A DNA stretch of 64,000 nucleotides from Bog-473 sp963834405 (GCA_963834405.1 CAWIBX010000005.1:558001-622000); one strand, 5' to 3'. Positions 26,169-35,226 are shown, numbered from the stretch's first letter. Notes: generated by a model not told the origin, from the letters alone. Numbers and translations: made by a program.

Positions 26169-26444
26169 TCAGTGTTGGTCCAACCTTCCGCCGCCCGACA
26201 TTCGAGCGCGCCGCCGCGTTGGGGGTGATGGTGGCGGCGGAGGGTTTCTGAACTGTCCGGTGATCCCAATCACGAGCAGAACGAACCCGGCAGCGGCCAC
26301 CCCAACGCCGAGCTGGCGCGTTGACTGGCCCGCGGCAAGGACGCCACCGAATAGGAGCAGCGCCCCACCCACCTTCTCGAAATAGCCCGACCACCTCCGA
26401 CCGGGATTTCCGTCTTCCTGTTCCAAGCTGACCGACCTCGCCAT
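26169..26444 (-). CDS. Small two-helix membrane protein
   Basis: A 91-residue protein with two hydrophobic segments (about residues 25-42 and 46-64; VGGALLLFGGVLAAG and GVAAAGFVLLVIGI) and a basic/proline-rich tail. No domain is recognised. No strong ribosome site. An IS-free stretch of about 260 bases separates it from the frameshifted repeat gene. Confidence 0.45.
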   Translation of the reverse strand: MARSVSLEQEDGNPGRRWSGYFEKVGGALLLFGGVLAAGQSTRQLGVGVAAAGFVLLVIGITGQFRNPPPPPSPPTRRRARMSGGGRLDQH

Positions 26445-26559
26445 CGAACTGACATCGTTGTAACTACATCAAGCATGAACCCTCAGCGCTGGGGACGATA
26501 AGCCCCAATATCTTGTGCATAAACTGGTGGATTTGCCCGCTCAGGGCTGTGGATGACAA

Positions 26560-26575
26560 CTGTGTAGTTACACAG
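26560..26575. promoter_or_regulatory. Palindromic operator candidate
   Basis: CTGTGTA and TACACAG flank a central GT, giving 7-bp perfect arms. It lies 85 bp upstream of the serine recombinase start, in a stretch richer in A/T than its neighbours. A regulator-binding site is plausible; nothing identifies the regulator. Confidence 0.35.
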
Positions 26576-26659
26576 ATGTCGAGTAAGCGGGCCGTGCTGG
26601 AGGACGAGCAGCTCACGCCCCGTGTACACAAAACGGTCGTTGACTGTACAGTGGGGGAT

Positions 26660-27380
26660 GTGACGTCACACCCCGCGAGGGCCAAATCGACTGCCGCGAA
26701 GCGTGGCTCAGGTGCCCGTCCCGGCACCCAGGTAGTCGGCTACGTCCGGGTCTCGACTGACGAGCAGGCAACCTTCGGGGCTCGGCCTGCACGCCCAGCG
26801 CGCCGCCATCGCCGAGGAGTGCGACCGCCGCGGCTGGGAGCTGGTCGAGGTCTACGAGGACGCCGGGGCCAGTGGTCGGAGCATGGTCGGTCGCCCCGCC
26901 CTCCAGGAGGCCCTGGATGCCGTCAGGAGCCACGCTGCGGGCGCGCTGGTCGTCGCCAAGCTGGATCGGCTCTCGCGCTCGCTGCTCGACTTCGCCGCCC
27001 TCATGGAGGACGCGCGGAGGGAGGGCTGGGCGCTCGTCATCTTGGACCTCGGGGTCGACACAACCACGCCTTCGGGGGAGATGATCGCCAATGTCATGGC
27101 CACCTTCGCTCAGTTCGAGCGGCGGCTCATCGGGCAGCGCACCAAGGACGCGTTGGCGGTGAAGAAAAGTCAAGGGGTGAAGCTGGGTCGCCCGCGGTCA
27201 ATCGGGAATGACGTCGTCAAGCGTATCCGGCGCGAACGCAAGGCCGGGAAGTCGCTGCGGGCCATCGCGAACAGGTTGAACGACGAGGATGTCCCGACCG
27301 GTCATGGCGGAGCCAAGTGGCACGCCTCGACGGTGAGAGCGGTGCTGGGGGAGACGACCCGAGCGACTTCGGCCGCTTGA
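26660..27380 (+). pseudogene. Small serine recombinase (resolvase/invertase), frameshifted
   Basis: The GTG start at 26660 follows a GGGGG ribosome site. The N-terminal VVGYVRVSTDEQAT carries the catalytic Ser. Just after it, near 26,775 (ACCTTCGGGG), the frame shifts by one base; the continuation LGLHAQRAAIAEEC, ASGRSMVGRPALQEALD, KLDRLSRS, FAQFERRLIGQRT and a C-terminal HTH (RAIANRLNDEDVP) is intact in the next frame to 27,380. Removing one T restores a normal 240-residue resolvase. It is either inactive, an error, or made only by frameshifting. Confidence 0.85.
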
Positions 27381-27529
27381 CGCTGACCGCATGGAGGGGT
27401 GTGGCGTCACCTTTTTTGCGTTTTCCCTGGTCGCAATCCACCCATCGGCCACTTCTCCCTGTCACTGTCTTCATCGCTAGGAACGTCATGTGCGCTATGA
27501 GCACGGCGATGACAAGAACGGAGGCAGTG

Positions 27530-27724
27530 ATGACGAAAAAGTTCGTGGCGGTACGTGAGGTGGCCGAGTTGCTCGGAATCTCTCGGACCTCGGCCTACAG
27601 CCTGGTCCGAGGTGGCGCAATCCCGTCTGTGTCCATCGCGGGCGCGGTGAGGGTGCCCGCGGTGGCGCTGGAGGAGTACGCCAACCGCCTTGAAGCACAG
27701 GCGATGGCTGGAGCAGCCGCCTGA
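27530..27724 (+). CDS. AlpA/excisionase-like helix-turn-helix protein
   Basis: A 64-residue protein: the HTH core EVAELLGISRTSAYSLVR is followed by the wing segment and ALEEYANRL. The ATG at 27530 has GGAGG seven bases upstream. It is of the helix_turn_helix excisionase class and lies directly upstream of the zinc-finger replication-associated candidate, so it may control that gene or excision. Confidence 0.8.
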   Translation: MTKKFVAVREVAELLGISRTSAYSLVRGGAIPSVSIAGAVRVPAVALEEYANRLEAQAMAGAAA

Positions 27725-27731
27725 CGCGAAA

Positions 27732-27755
27732 GGGACCGCCCTGTCCGGCGGCCCC
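27732..27755 (+). terminator. Hairpin after the AlpA-like gene
   Basis: GGGACCGCC and GGCGGCCCC can pair with one mismatch around a short loop, just after the AlpA-like stop. There is no T-run, so it is a possible terminator or attenuator of moderate strength. Confidence 0.35.
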
Positions 27756-27792
27756 GTTCGGAATCCCATCACTCGTATGAAAGGTAACTGAG

Positions 27793-28809
27793 ATGCAGCA
27801 TAGCACTGTCACTTGGGATACGCCCTGTGAAGAGCCCCCCGCTCCGACCGATGATGCGAACGCGCAAGCGACCTGCGTGTTCGACATGGTGTTGGAGTAC
27901 TACTTTCCGGAGGCCCCCGACCCGAGGGCGTTCAAGAAGTTCTGTAGGGCGGTTGGGTACCCGTGGCAACCCGTTCGCCTTCAGTTGATGAAGTTCGGCG
28001 TCACCCTCCCGCGCCGGCGGCGTCGACGGCGCACTGGGCCAGCCGGAGAGAATGTCCCAATAGCTCTCTCTAATACATCCATAGAAGAGAGAGCTATTGG
28101 GACACAACTGAATGACTGGATAGGACTGATGGCCCTTCTGGACGACGCGGAGGATGAGCCTGACGAAGTTCCCGAGACCTGCATAGAAGGGTTCGGAAGT
28201 CTGCTCAGCGACAGGGGCGATGAAACCCACGGTCGGGACGTCCAGCTTCGGTGCAAGGTCAAGACCTGTCCGGTCTGCGGGCCGAAGAAGCGCCAGCAGA
28301 AGATCGACCAGATCATGAACGACTTCCGAGGTGGACCCATCCACGCTGTCCTCGCTGACGACGAAGAGTGGGAGGCGTTCCACAAAACGCACGTTGATCG
28401 CGATGGGGCTAGGTACCACCGCATCCCCGCACCCGATGGGAAGTCAATCATCCTCACTGATGCCGACGTCGGAGAGGTGATCGACGAACAAGACGTGGCG
28501 GTCGCGATCGAACTGAATCCAGACGACGGGCGTCGGATGACACATTCCCGCGAGTGGAAGGAGGTGAAGCCCAAGCCCAGGTGGAAGCGGGTCGGCATCT
28601 CACCCCTCGACGCCACCGAGCGGGCTCAGGTCTACATGGAGGAGGGCTGCAATCCCAAGGTGGCTTCGACGGACAAGGCGCTCGTCGGGGCACATGACGT
28701 CGATCTGCCACCTGCGGACTCCAAGGCCATGGAGCGATTGAAGGATCGGTTACGGATTAGGGACGAGGAGAAACTCGGGCCGGACGGGTGGCCTGTTCCT
28801 GCAAGCTGA
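27793..28809 (+). CDS. Zinc-finger protein, candidate replication-associated initiator
   Basis: A 338-residue soluble protein. A CKVKTCPVCGPKKRQ cluster (Cys 154, 159, 162) resembles the zinc finger of actinobacterial plasmid and element Rep proteins. Before it lies a run of eight arginines near residues 74-81. No clear HUH or ATPase motif is seen. Residues 87-104 are encoded by a perfect inverted repeat (28,053-28,104). The position after an AlpA-like gene matches the Xis-Rep arrangement of actinobacterial integrative elements. Rep function is inferred from finger plus context and is not certain; a regulatory protein is the alternative. Confidence 0.5.
   Translation: MQHSTVTWDTPCEEPPAPTDDANAQATCVFDMVLEYYFPEAPDPRAFKKFCRAVGYPWQPVRLQLMKFGVTLPRRRRRRRTGPAGENVPIALSNTSIEERAIGTQLNDWIGLMALLDDAEDEPDEVPETCIEGFGSLLSDRGDETHGRDVQLRCKVKTCPVCGPKKRQQKIDQIMNDFRGGPIHAVLADDEEWEAFHKTHVDRDGARYHRIPAPDGKSIILTDADVGEVIDEQDVAVAIELNPDDGRRMTHSREWKEVKPKPRWKRVGISPLDATERAQVYMEEGCNPKVASTDKALVGAHDVDLPPADSKAMERLKDRLRIRDEEKLGPDGWPVPAS
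28053..28104. repeat. Perfect 19-bp inverted repeat inside the Rep-candidate gene
   Basis: The arms TGTCCCAATAGCTCTCTCT and its exact complement lie at 28,053-28,071 and 28,086-28,104 with a 14-base AT-rich loop (AATACATCCATAGA). It is markedly poorer in GC than the flanking coding sequence. Candidate nick site, replication origin or transfer origin. Confidence 0.85.
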
Positions 28810-29235
28810 CGTCGGCGGCTGTGGGGAGAACGCGCTGCGGGAGGCTCTCTCCAGTGACCGACACGTTCCGACCATTGTCCTCGGTGGTATGTCCTCTGGA
28901 TCGCCCTGCGGGCGAACGGTCCTGAAGTGACCTATCGGTGCCTTCGCCACCGCCTGGCACCTACGGTGCCGGGGCCACCAGGACCATCGACCACCTCGGG
29001 TGGTTCGCGCGACGAACCACGTACGCGCGCGACACCACCCTCTAGAAGACAGGGTCCTCAAAGCCGTTCTGTCGTTACCGGATTAGTGTTGATGCGGGCC
29101 GTTGGTTCAGGGCTTCACGCGGCATCTGAGCCACGCCTCAGGGCTTGGGGCACGCGCCAAGAGACGCCACCTCGGCTTTGACGCGATCCCTTGGCAGATC
29201 GAGGTGCCGGAACCGGGGGATAGTCGACGCCGACG
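28810..29235. other. Non-coding stretch with clustered inverted repeats
   Basis: No credible gene. Three small inverted repeats occur within 63 bases: GGCAC/GTGCC at 28,956-28,970, ACCACC/GGTGGT at 28,990-29,004 and GGTTCG/CGAACC at 29,002-29,018, the last two overlapping. This could be an origin, a transfer-origin-like site, or a terminator group after the Rep-candidate gene. Confidence 0.45.
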
Positions 29236-29592
29236 CTACGAAGGGCTGGCCGAATCCGGCGGGTCTGGGGGTGGTGACATCACTGGTGGCGGCGGGGGAG
29301 GCGAAATCGAGCCAAGGTTGGCCTGGACGTGCGAGCGATACTGCGGCAGCTCGGAAATGGCCTTCGCGGTGGGAATCTTCGCGAAGTAGCCAGCGCCAAA
29401 CGCAATGCACATGAGCACATACCAGAACCGCTCCGCACTGGTCATCTCGACAAGTCCGAAGTCATGCAGTGCCTTTTTCGCGGGTACCTTTGCGAAGTAG
29501 CCCGCCCCAAGCGCGATGTTCATGAGGACATACCAGATGCCCTCCCATGTCGTGAGCGCGGCCTTGCGTACCGCCCCTGCAACCTGACTCAC
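29236..29592 (-). CDS. Small membrane-associated protein with an internal duplication
   Basis: A 118-residue protein made of two copies of a roughly 35-residue unit: WYVLMNIALGAGYFAKVPAK and WYVLMCIAFGAGYFAKIPTA, followed by a proline-rich tail (SPPPPPPVMSPPPDPP). Each unit has one hydrophobic segment. The GTG start at 29592 has a strong GAGGAGG seven bases upstream. No known domain. It may be a membrane-anchored small protein of the element. Confidence 0.65.
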   Translation of the reverse strand: MSQVAGAVRKAALTTWEGIWYVLMNIALGAGYFAKVPAKKALHDFGLVEMTSAERFWYVLMCIAFGAGYFAKIPTAKAISELPQYRSHVQANLGSISPPPPPPVMSPPPDPPDSASPS

Positions 29593-29814
29593 TCTCGACC
29601 TCCTCTTCTAGCTGGCACCTAGGAACAACCCTTAGAACAGGGCGACAACACGTTATGACAATCGCTTTTGCCACGCACGGGATCGCAGAGCAATCACTCG
29701 TCACCCCTCTGCCGCCAGGCTACGCCCAGCGGGACCTACGGCCCCGACGACGGCTTAGACGATGCGGAGTGACGCCGAAGACCCTCAGTCGTCAACTAGA
29801 GGGGCCGGGGTGGC

Positions 29815-30336
29815 GTGGTTCAGCTCCCAACTATCGTCCGTCAGCTAGTGATTGTTATTCGCGCCCTCAACTCCGATGACTGGCAGGACATCCGAGATGT
29901 CCGTCTCCGCTCCTTGGTAGACGCACCTGATGCCTTCACATCGAACTCCAGTCGCGAATCGGCGTATGACGAGGCGAAGTGGCGCGACCTCGCTGATACC
30001 GGTCGGTGGTTTGTGGCGGACGACGATGGACTGGTCGGAGTAGCCGTCGGTGTGGACGGTTGGTCAGGGGACCCAAAAAGGCGTGGGCTGGTCGGAATGT
30101 GGGTGGCACCGTCCCATCGCCGACGTGGAATGGCCAGGCAACTGCTCGATCAGGTGAAGGCGTGGGCGGCTTCGGAAGGTGCGACCATATTGAGTCTCGG
30201 AGTTCGGGAGGGCAACGAGCAGGCACTGACGGCGTACCTCAACATGGGGATGCGCTTATCGGGAGAAACGATGCCAGAGGTTGGCCACCCGACGAACGTG
30301 CTCGTCGTCATGGAGTGTGACATCGGACAGACATGA
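29815..30336 (+). CDS. GNAT-family N-acetyltransferase
   Basis: A 173-residue GNAT protein. The acetyl-CoA pyrophosphate loop is in APSHRRRGMARQLL (R-x-x-G-x-A), with typical strand GLVGMWV before it and GVREGNEQALTAYLNMGM after it. GTG 29848 (IVIRALNSDDW) is an alternative start that fits the family's N-terminus. Substrate unknown; amino-acid, antibiotic or protein N-terminus are all possible. Confidence 0.85.
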   Translation: MVQLPTIVRQLVIVIRALNSDDWQDIRDVRLRSLVDAPDAFTSNSSRESAYDEAKWRDLADTGRWFVADDDGLVGVAVGVDGWSGDPKRRGLVGMWVAPSHRRRGMARQLLDQVKAWAASEGATILSLGVREGNEQALTAYLNMGMRLSGETMPEVGHPTNVLVVMECDIGQT

Positions 30337-30434
30337 GATTCAGGGTGCCCAGTACGCAGGACTCGGGTCGAAAAGGCCGTGCTCCCTACCCTCAACCGAG
30401 GCCCAGAACGCGAACGAGCCTGATTACCCCCCGC

Positions 30435-31211
30435 CTACTTCTTCGCAAAGCTGAGTGTCACCGCGCCAGAGATTTCGACTTGGCTCGACGTTCCGCCGAC
30501 GTACCCGCTCGCATAGGCGCTAACCGAGGCCGTGCCGTGTCCGAACAAACCATTTGTTGGCTGGACCACGGCGCTCCAGTTGCTTGACGAGGTGCAAAGC
30601 ACGCTGGTGGAGAAGTAGCTGGTGAAGATGAAGCGATGGTAGACCTGGCTGAGTTCGCCACTGATTGAAGCGATTACCGGGCGGTTACAGGTGACGGTGC
30701 CTGACAATGTCGCCACACCCGTCTTGTGGTCGACCGTGCCGGTTGGCGCGAGCGACGCGCCGAGCACGAGAGCTGGCGGTGGGGGCGCGGTTGAGAAGGT
30801 CAAAGGAGTCGCGGCAGCCTCCGCGGTGTTGCTCTCGTTCGCTGCAGCCAGGATGCAAGCACCGGAAACCGCGCAATCAATGGTGGTCGAGATGTGCAGA
30901 TAGCGTGATGCGATATAGGGCGTCGAGAAGGCCCCCGCACTAGACGCCGTGACATAAATGTATGTCGAGAGGTCACAACCAGCCTCGGTCGTGGTACCCG
31001 TCTGACACTCGATGACGACGATGGTGGCGTTCGGGCTGAATCCAGAGCCGGTCACCGTGATTACTTGCCCGTCGTCCACACCCGTGGAGGGTTGTGCCTG
31101 CACCGTCGGGGTGGTAGTGGCACTGGCTTCGACACCTGGCAGTACACCGATGCCGACGAACAGCAAACCCGTAGTCGCTACGAGGAGCGTGGCGATTCGC
31201 CGTTGACCCAT
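30435..31211 (-). CDS. Secreted two-domain neocarzinostatin-like protein
   Basis: A 258-residue exported protein: signal segment about residues 7-28 (ATLLVATTGLLFVGIGVLPG), then an Ig-like domain with STGVDDGQVITVTGSGF and paired Cys, as in the neocarzinostatin family, then a second beta-rich domain with Cys (TLSGTVTCNRPV). The ATG at 31211 follows AAGGGGG; the longer frame to 31364 lacks support. The first domain resembles the chromosomal protein at 18,966-19,493 beside the insertion site. About 340 bases upstream hold no gene. Confidence 0.7.
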   Translation of the reverse strand: MGQRRIATLLVATTGLLFVGIGVLPGVEASATTTPTVQAQPSTGVDDGQVITVTGSGFSPNATIVVIECQTGTTTEAGCDLSTYIYVTASSAGAFSTPYIASRYLHISTTIDCAVSGACILAAANESNTAEAAATPLTFSTAPPPPALVLGASLAPTGTVDHKTGVATLSGTVTCNRPVIASISGELSQVYHRFIFTSYFSTSVLCTSSSNWSAVVQPTNGLFGHGTASVSAYASGYVGGTSSQVEISGAVTLSFAKK

Positions 31212-31553
31212 GGTTCCCCCTTGATCGATAGGGGTTGCAACTCTACCATCGACGGAATCCTGGCGCTGTAGGCGATGCGGCTTCCTGCTCTCGACCGGCA
31301 TAACCGAGATTGGTGGGTCACGGTCGCGGAGGATCAGGGCGTTGAAGGCGGAAGCTGTGGTCAACCGGAGGAGGCCGCGGTGGTGTGGGGGATGGTGTCG
31401 CGGGCGGTGAGGCGGGCCGCGGGCATCGAGAACGCGTGTGACCCTGCCGCACGTCGGGGACGCCCGCAGGCCACTGGTCGGCCCGAGCGAATGTGAAATC
31501 GCGAGGAAGAGGTGCCTAGGCGGACGGCGTGCAGCACACAGGATAGCCCTCGC

Positions 31554-32204
31554 TTACGGGATCGTGACCGACCCGGCCACCGGAGACGTAGACGGCGTAT
31601 TAGATGGAAAACTGGACCACAAAATGCTCACATGGATCGTGCCGGTCGTCGCTGCGAACGCCCCGGTTCCCGAGACAATGGTGAGCGTCAGCTCAAAATA
31701 GTCCGGCGGCGTTGGGAAGTCTGGGCCATTAAAGGGTCCAGCCGTATCGCCCGCAAGAGTGCCTACGTTCGTCGCGATGGTAAAGGTCCCGGCGAAGGTC
31801 CATGTAGTGCTGCTGGATAACGGAGGGTTGACGCATCCGCCCACGTGGAACGCGACCGCTCCCACCGCGGAGTTTCCTAGATAACTGGCGGCGAAGGCCT
31901 GGTTGACGAAACAATCGTTCCCGCTCCCGAACGTCCACGTCGTCGTACCGGAGAACGAACCAGCCAGGTCGGCGAGGCTCACCGGATTATGGATGAAATA
32001 GCTGATGCACTGGCCTTGGTTGCCAAACGGCTGCCCTTGCGCGTTGGTCAGGGTCCGCCACCCGCCTCGTTGGCACAGACCGACGCCCGCAGGCACGTTG
32101 GTTGAACCCGTTGGTGCCGCTCCGACGGCACCGGCAACGGTGGGGATCGAGACATACAGGCCGACGACGATTACGAACCCGGCGACTGATAGGCGTCGGC
32201 GCAT
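31554..32204 (-). CDS. Secreted protein with GWRTL-NQGQC motif
   Basis: A 216-residue exported protein with a signal peptide over residues 1-30. The motif GWRTLTNAQGQPFGNQGQCI is shared by many actinobacterial secreted proteins of unknown role; after it comes a beta-rich, Cys-poor domain. The ATG at 32204 has GGAGG seven bases upstream. No enzymatic motif is visible. Confidence 0.65.
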   Translation of the reverse strand: MRRRLSVAGFVIVVGLYVSIPTVAGAVGAAPTGSTNVPAGVGLCQRGGWRTLTNAQGQPFGNQGQCISYFIHNPVSLADLAGSFSGTTTWTFGSGNDCFVNQAFAASYLGNSAVGAVAFHVGGCVNPPLSSSTTWTFAGTFTIATNVGTLAGDTAGPFNGPDFPTPPDYFELTLTIVSGTGAFAATTGTIHVSILWSSFPSNTPSTSPVAGSVTIP

Positions 32205-32587
32205 TTGTGCCTCCGTTCAGTACCCCTCTTTACGAGCCTCTTCCCACCGTCCCCATCTGTCAACCCGAACGCGCGCGCAGTGTCCGCTCGGTGCGTCCCT
32301 TCGCAAGGCCCTCTCGCGTGCACCTCGATGGGGTTTTCTGGACGATGCCGGAACTGAAGCGTTTATGCCGAGGGAGTCGATGTTGTCTTCAGTGCGAGTT
32401 GTCGCTTCGTTGTCCCAGCACAGTCCGACCGGCTCTACGCAAGGCACCTGCCGCGGGGGCACCATTCGATGCGGGGGCGGCGGCCCTGAGGGGTACGGTG
32501 TCAGGGAGGGTCGTCGCCCCCTTTCGGGGGTTGCCCTTGGCTGCGAGAGTGCCGTCCCCGATCGCCGGAGCCGGGTCATGAGCCGCC
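32205..32587. other. Non-coding stretch with a GC hairpin
   Basis: About 380 bases between two minus-strand genes without a credible gene. CCCCC-TTTC-GGGGG at 32,517-32,530 forms a short hairpin and might terminate transcription from the dioxygenase gene. Nothing else is seen. Confidence 0.4.
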
Positions 32588-33505
32588 TCATCGAAGACGT
32601 GCTCGCCATGGTGTGACGTCGAGACCTGGGTACCGCGTCGCGACGCCCTCCAAGGTCTCGGGGGTCCAGTACGGGTGACCGGGAGGTGGGAAGCCGAAGA
32701 GGAGAAGTTGACTCGTGCTCGCCCGTTCGACAAAGGGCTTCCAGTTGCGGTGAAAGGACTGGTCACCCCAAGCGTGTCGTGAGTTCCAGGTGTTCTCTCC
32801 ATGGCTGTAGCTGGCGTGGATGCTGAACCGGGCGGCGCGCGGGGCGCGTAGCTCGGTGGCCCGGTGAAAGGTGTCGGTGCTGTAGGCGACGACGGTTCCA
32901 GACGGCCCCGCCCCTGAAACCTCTTGCTCGTAGATCGCCGGGCATTTGTCACGCGCCTGGACGTGCGGGAGAACGGGGAGGCCCTCTGTCAAGGCGAGCG
33001 GCACGAGGTGTGTCGGGCCGAACTCCTCTGTCACGTCGCTCAGCCAGATAAACATCTCTAGGCCGCGCCACCGGATGTCACTCGACGGAGCGAGGGGCGT
33101 GTGGTTGAGGTAGTCACGGTGATGTTCCTGCTCGTAGCCAACCGCCCCCGAATACTTGGCCCATAGTTCTGCGGCGTAGATGCGGATGTCTTCGGTGCCG
33201 AAGGCGGCTTCCACGAACGCAGTGACCCGCTCGTGGACGGCCAGGTTGCAGAGGGCAAACGTCGGGAACGGAAAGGCGACAAGCCCTCCGTACTCATCGC
33301 CAGTGTGGCGACGGTTGCGCTCGCTCAACGGATCAGTGTGGTACTCCTCAGCCCTCGGGTAGACGGACGGGAGGTCGGCCCGAGCCGCCTCGACCTCAGA
33401 CCCCGATAGGAAGCCTGGTAGGACCACGAAGCCATCGCGACGCCACGCCGCTGCGGCGGCTGAGATGTCCATCTCCGAAGGATGCCACCTCCTCATCTGG
33501 ATCAC
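32588..33505 (-). CDS. Phytanoyl-CoA dioxygenase (PhyH)-family protein
   Basis: About 305 residues of the Fe(II)/2-oxoglutarate dioxygenase fold. The metal triad is seen as His-x-Asp in QEHHRDYLNH and the distal His in DTFHRATEL; the 2-oxoglutarate Arg is probably in APRAARFSI. Members hydroxylate lipids, antibiotics or small metabolites. Three in-frame ATGs near the start (33505, 33496, 33472) cannot be separated; a GAGGAGG run lies between the second and third. No pathway partner is adjacent. Confidence 0.8.
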   Translation of the reverse strand: MIQMRRWHPSEMDISAAAAAWRRDGFVVLPGFLSGSEVEAARADLPSVYPRAEEYHTDPLSERNRRHTGDEYGGLVAFPFPTFALCNLAVHERVTAFVEAAFGTEDIRIYAAELWAKYSGAVGYEQEHHRDYLNHTPLAPSSDIRWRGLEMFIWLSDVTEEFGPTHLVPLALTEGLPVLPHVQARDKCPAIYEQEVSGAGPSGTVVAYSTDTFHRATELRAPRAARFSIHASYSHGENTWNSRHAWGDQSFHRNWKPFVERASTSQLLLFGFPPPGHPYWTPETLEGVATRYPGLDVTPWRARLR

Positions 33506-33585
33506 TCGGCCTAGCGGCGAACAAATGGCCAGGGTCTGCCTCGTCTGCCGGGGCTTCCAAACGGGTCCTGCGGCTGGGTCAAGCT

Positions 33586-34553
33586 ATGAAGGCGGAAGCC
33601 GCCGTGAGGATCGTGTCCTGGATCGTGGCCTACCGCGTTGGGGCCGCGGCCCGAGCTGAAGGTGACTGGTTTACGTCACTTGACCCGCAGCCGACACTTG
33701 CCCTGCTCCAGGAGGCCAATCCGAACTCCATCGACGCGCTGTGCCGGGCCGTGGAGTTCACCTGGTGGCGACTCGCCTTGGACATCCGCGCGCCCGAGCC
33801 CGACGACCGACCGGTCCACAGGCGGGGAGTCGCCATCGTTGGTCGCGGTCCCGAGCCTGCGAGCACCTCCTGGACGATCTGCCGCTCCCTGAGCGCTCGA
33901 TGATCGCCCGAGTACCGCTGGGTGGCATGGACACCCTCGTCGCCTCCTTCCACGCTCCACCCGGCGTCAACTGGGGTCTGAAGAAGCCTGAGCAGGGCGT
34001 CGGGTTCGCGCGCTGGCTTAGTTCTGTCGACTGGCCAGTGATCTTCGGTGCTGATGCCAACACGCCCCTGCTCGACGCGCCGGACTTCGCTTTGACTCGA
34101 ACTCATTGGCACACGGGATCGCGCAGACTTGGGGGCGCTCCGAGGGATGATCTACTCGTAGGTCCCGACAAGATTCACGAGCTGGACGATGTCCTTCGCC
34201 TCTGGCTGGCAGACCACGCGGCAGAGATGGCCGACATCATGGCGACGAGTCCCGACGGGGCCGCTGCGGGTGTCACATCGAACTGGCAAACGGCGGACGG
34301 TCCTGGCTCTCCGGTGCGGTTCGACTCGATCTGGGTGTCTCATCACTTGCGTGTGCTCGACGTCGGCTACCCCTATGACGCGTGCGCGGACGCAAGGAGT
34401 GAACATTCGGCTGTAGTTCTCGATCCGGAGCTGCATCCGCCCGGCTCAGCAGTGACACCGCGGGACGACAGTGCAAGCGGCGATCAGGCATCCCAAGAGA
34501 CACCATCTCGGCACTGCACCGGGTTCTCGACGGTCGGCAAGCCTTCGCGTTGA
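33586..34553 (+). pseudogene. Endonuclease/exonuclease/phosphatase-family protein, frameshifted
   Basis: The N-terminal part (VRIVSWIVAYRVG, LLQEANPNSID) and the C-terminal part (DDLPLPERSMIARV, FGADANTP, SEHSAVVLDPEL) are the ordered motifs of an EEP-fold metal phosphodiesterase, but they lie in different frames. The switch is near 33,868 in ACCTCCTGG. A single-base change would restore a protein of about 320 residues. Decay or sequencing error. Confidence 0.75.
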
Positions 34554-34569
34554 GACGACAGTCAGCCCT

Positions 34570-35124
34570 TTAGGTCCCGCCACTGTTGTTGGCATACTTG
34601 TTGTATCCGGTGGGGTCGTTTTCGTCGCTCACACCTTGGAGACAGCCGTCGTACCAGACTTTGCTGTCCCCAGGGTTCGCCCCTGAGCAGTATTGGGCTG
34701 CGGACCCACAACTCGCCGTTCCGAACGCGTACACACATCCACCGCCGTTGTATCCAACTTCGTATCCAGAGCGATAAGCGGGGTCTGCGGTCTCGCCCGG
34801 TCCGCGTATGGCACTGACTATTACAGAAATGATGACGATCACGACCACACCGATCACTACGAGCAGACATCCTGCACGCCGATTAAATATTGACTGCGCT
34901 CTCGCAGCAGGTGTGAGCATGGCACTGGCATATGCCTTGGTTCCACAGGCCATGCACTCCAGGCGTGTCTTGGGCGATAATGCTGCGCCCGTCGCGGCTC
35001 CGATTGGTCCCGCTATGACATCACCGGCTACGCCACCAGCGACCATTCCTCGGCCACTGCGAATCTTCCGCCATTGGTTGGCTCCACAGACACGACAAGG
35101 CAAGTATCGGCTCGTTGTTGCCAT
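34570..35124 (-). CDS. Zinc-ribbon membrane protein, unknown
   Basis: A 184-residue protein: two CxxC pairs (CRVCG near residue 10 and CMACG near residue 57) separated by a glycine-rich linker, then one long membrane helix (about residues 85-107, VVIGVVVIVIISVIVSAI), then a Cys/Gly/Tyr-rich outer region (GYNGGGCVYAFG). Topology: zinc ribbon inside, Cys-rich part outside. No family recognised. Confidence 0.6.
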   Translation of the reverse strand: MATTSRYLPCRVCGANQWRKIRSGRGMVAGGVAGDVIAGPIGAATGAALSPKTRLECMACGTKAYASAMLTPAARAQSIFNRRAGCLLVVIGVVVIVIISVIVSAIRGPGETADPAYRSGYEVGYNGGGCVYAFGTASCGSAAQYCSGANPGDSKVWYDGCLQGVSDENDPTGYNKYANNSGGT

Positions 35125-35177
35125 GATCCTCGTGTTCCCTCGATGGTTCTTGGCTTAAAGAGGGCGAGCACGATGCT

Positions 35178-35195
35178 ACTTATAAGTCTGTAGAC
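35178..35195. promoter_or_regulatory. Palindromes upstream of a C-protein-like regulator
   Basis: ACTTATAAGT is a perfect 10-bp palindrome and is followed with overlap by GTCT-GT-AGAC, another short inverted repeat. They end 31 bp before the HTH gene. Adjacent paired palindromes resemble the C-box operators through which controller proteins of restriction-modification systems regulate themselves. Confidence 0.45.
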
Positions 35196-35226
35196 CGTCG
35201 AGTAGCAATCTAGGCAACTTGTCGGG

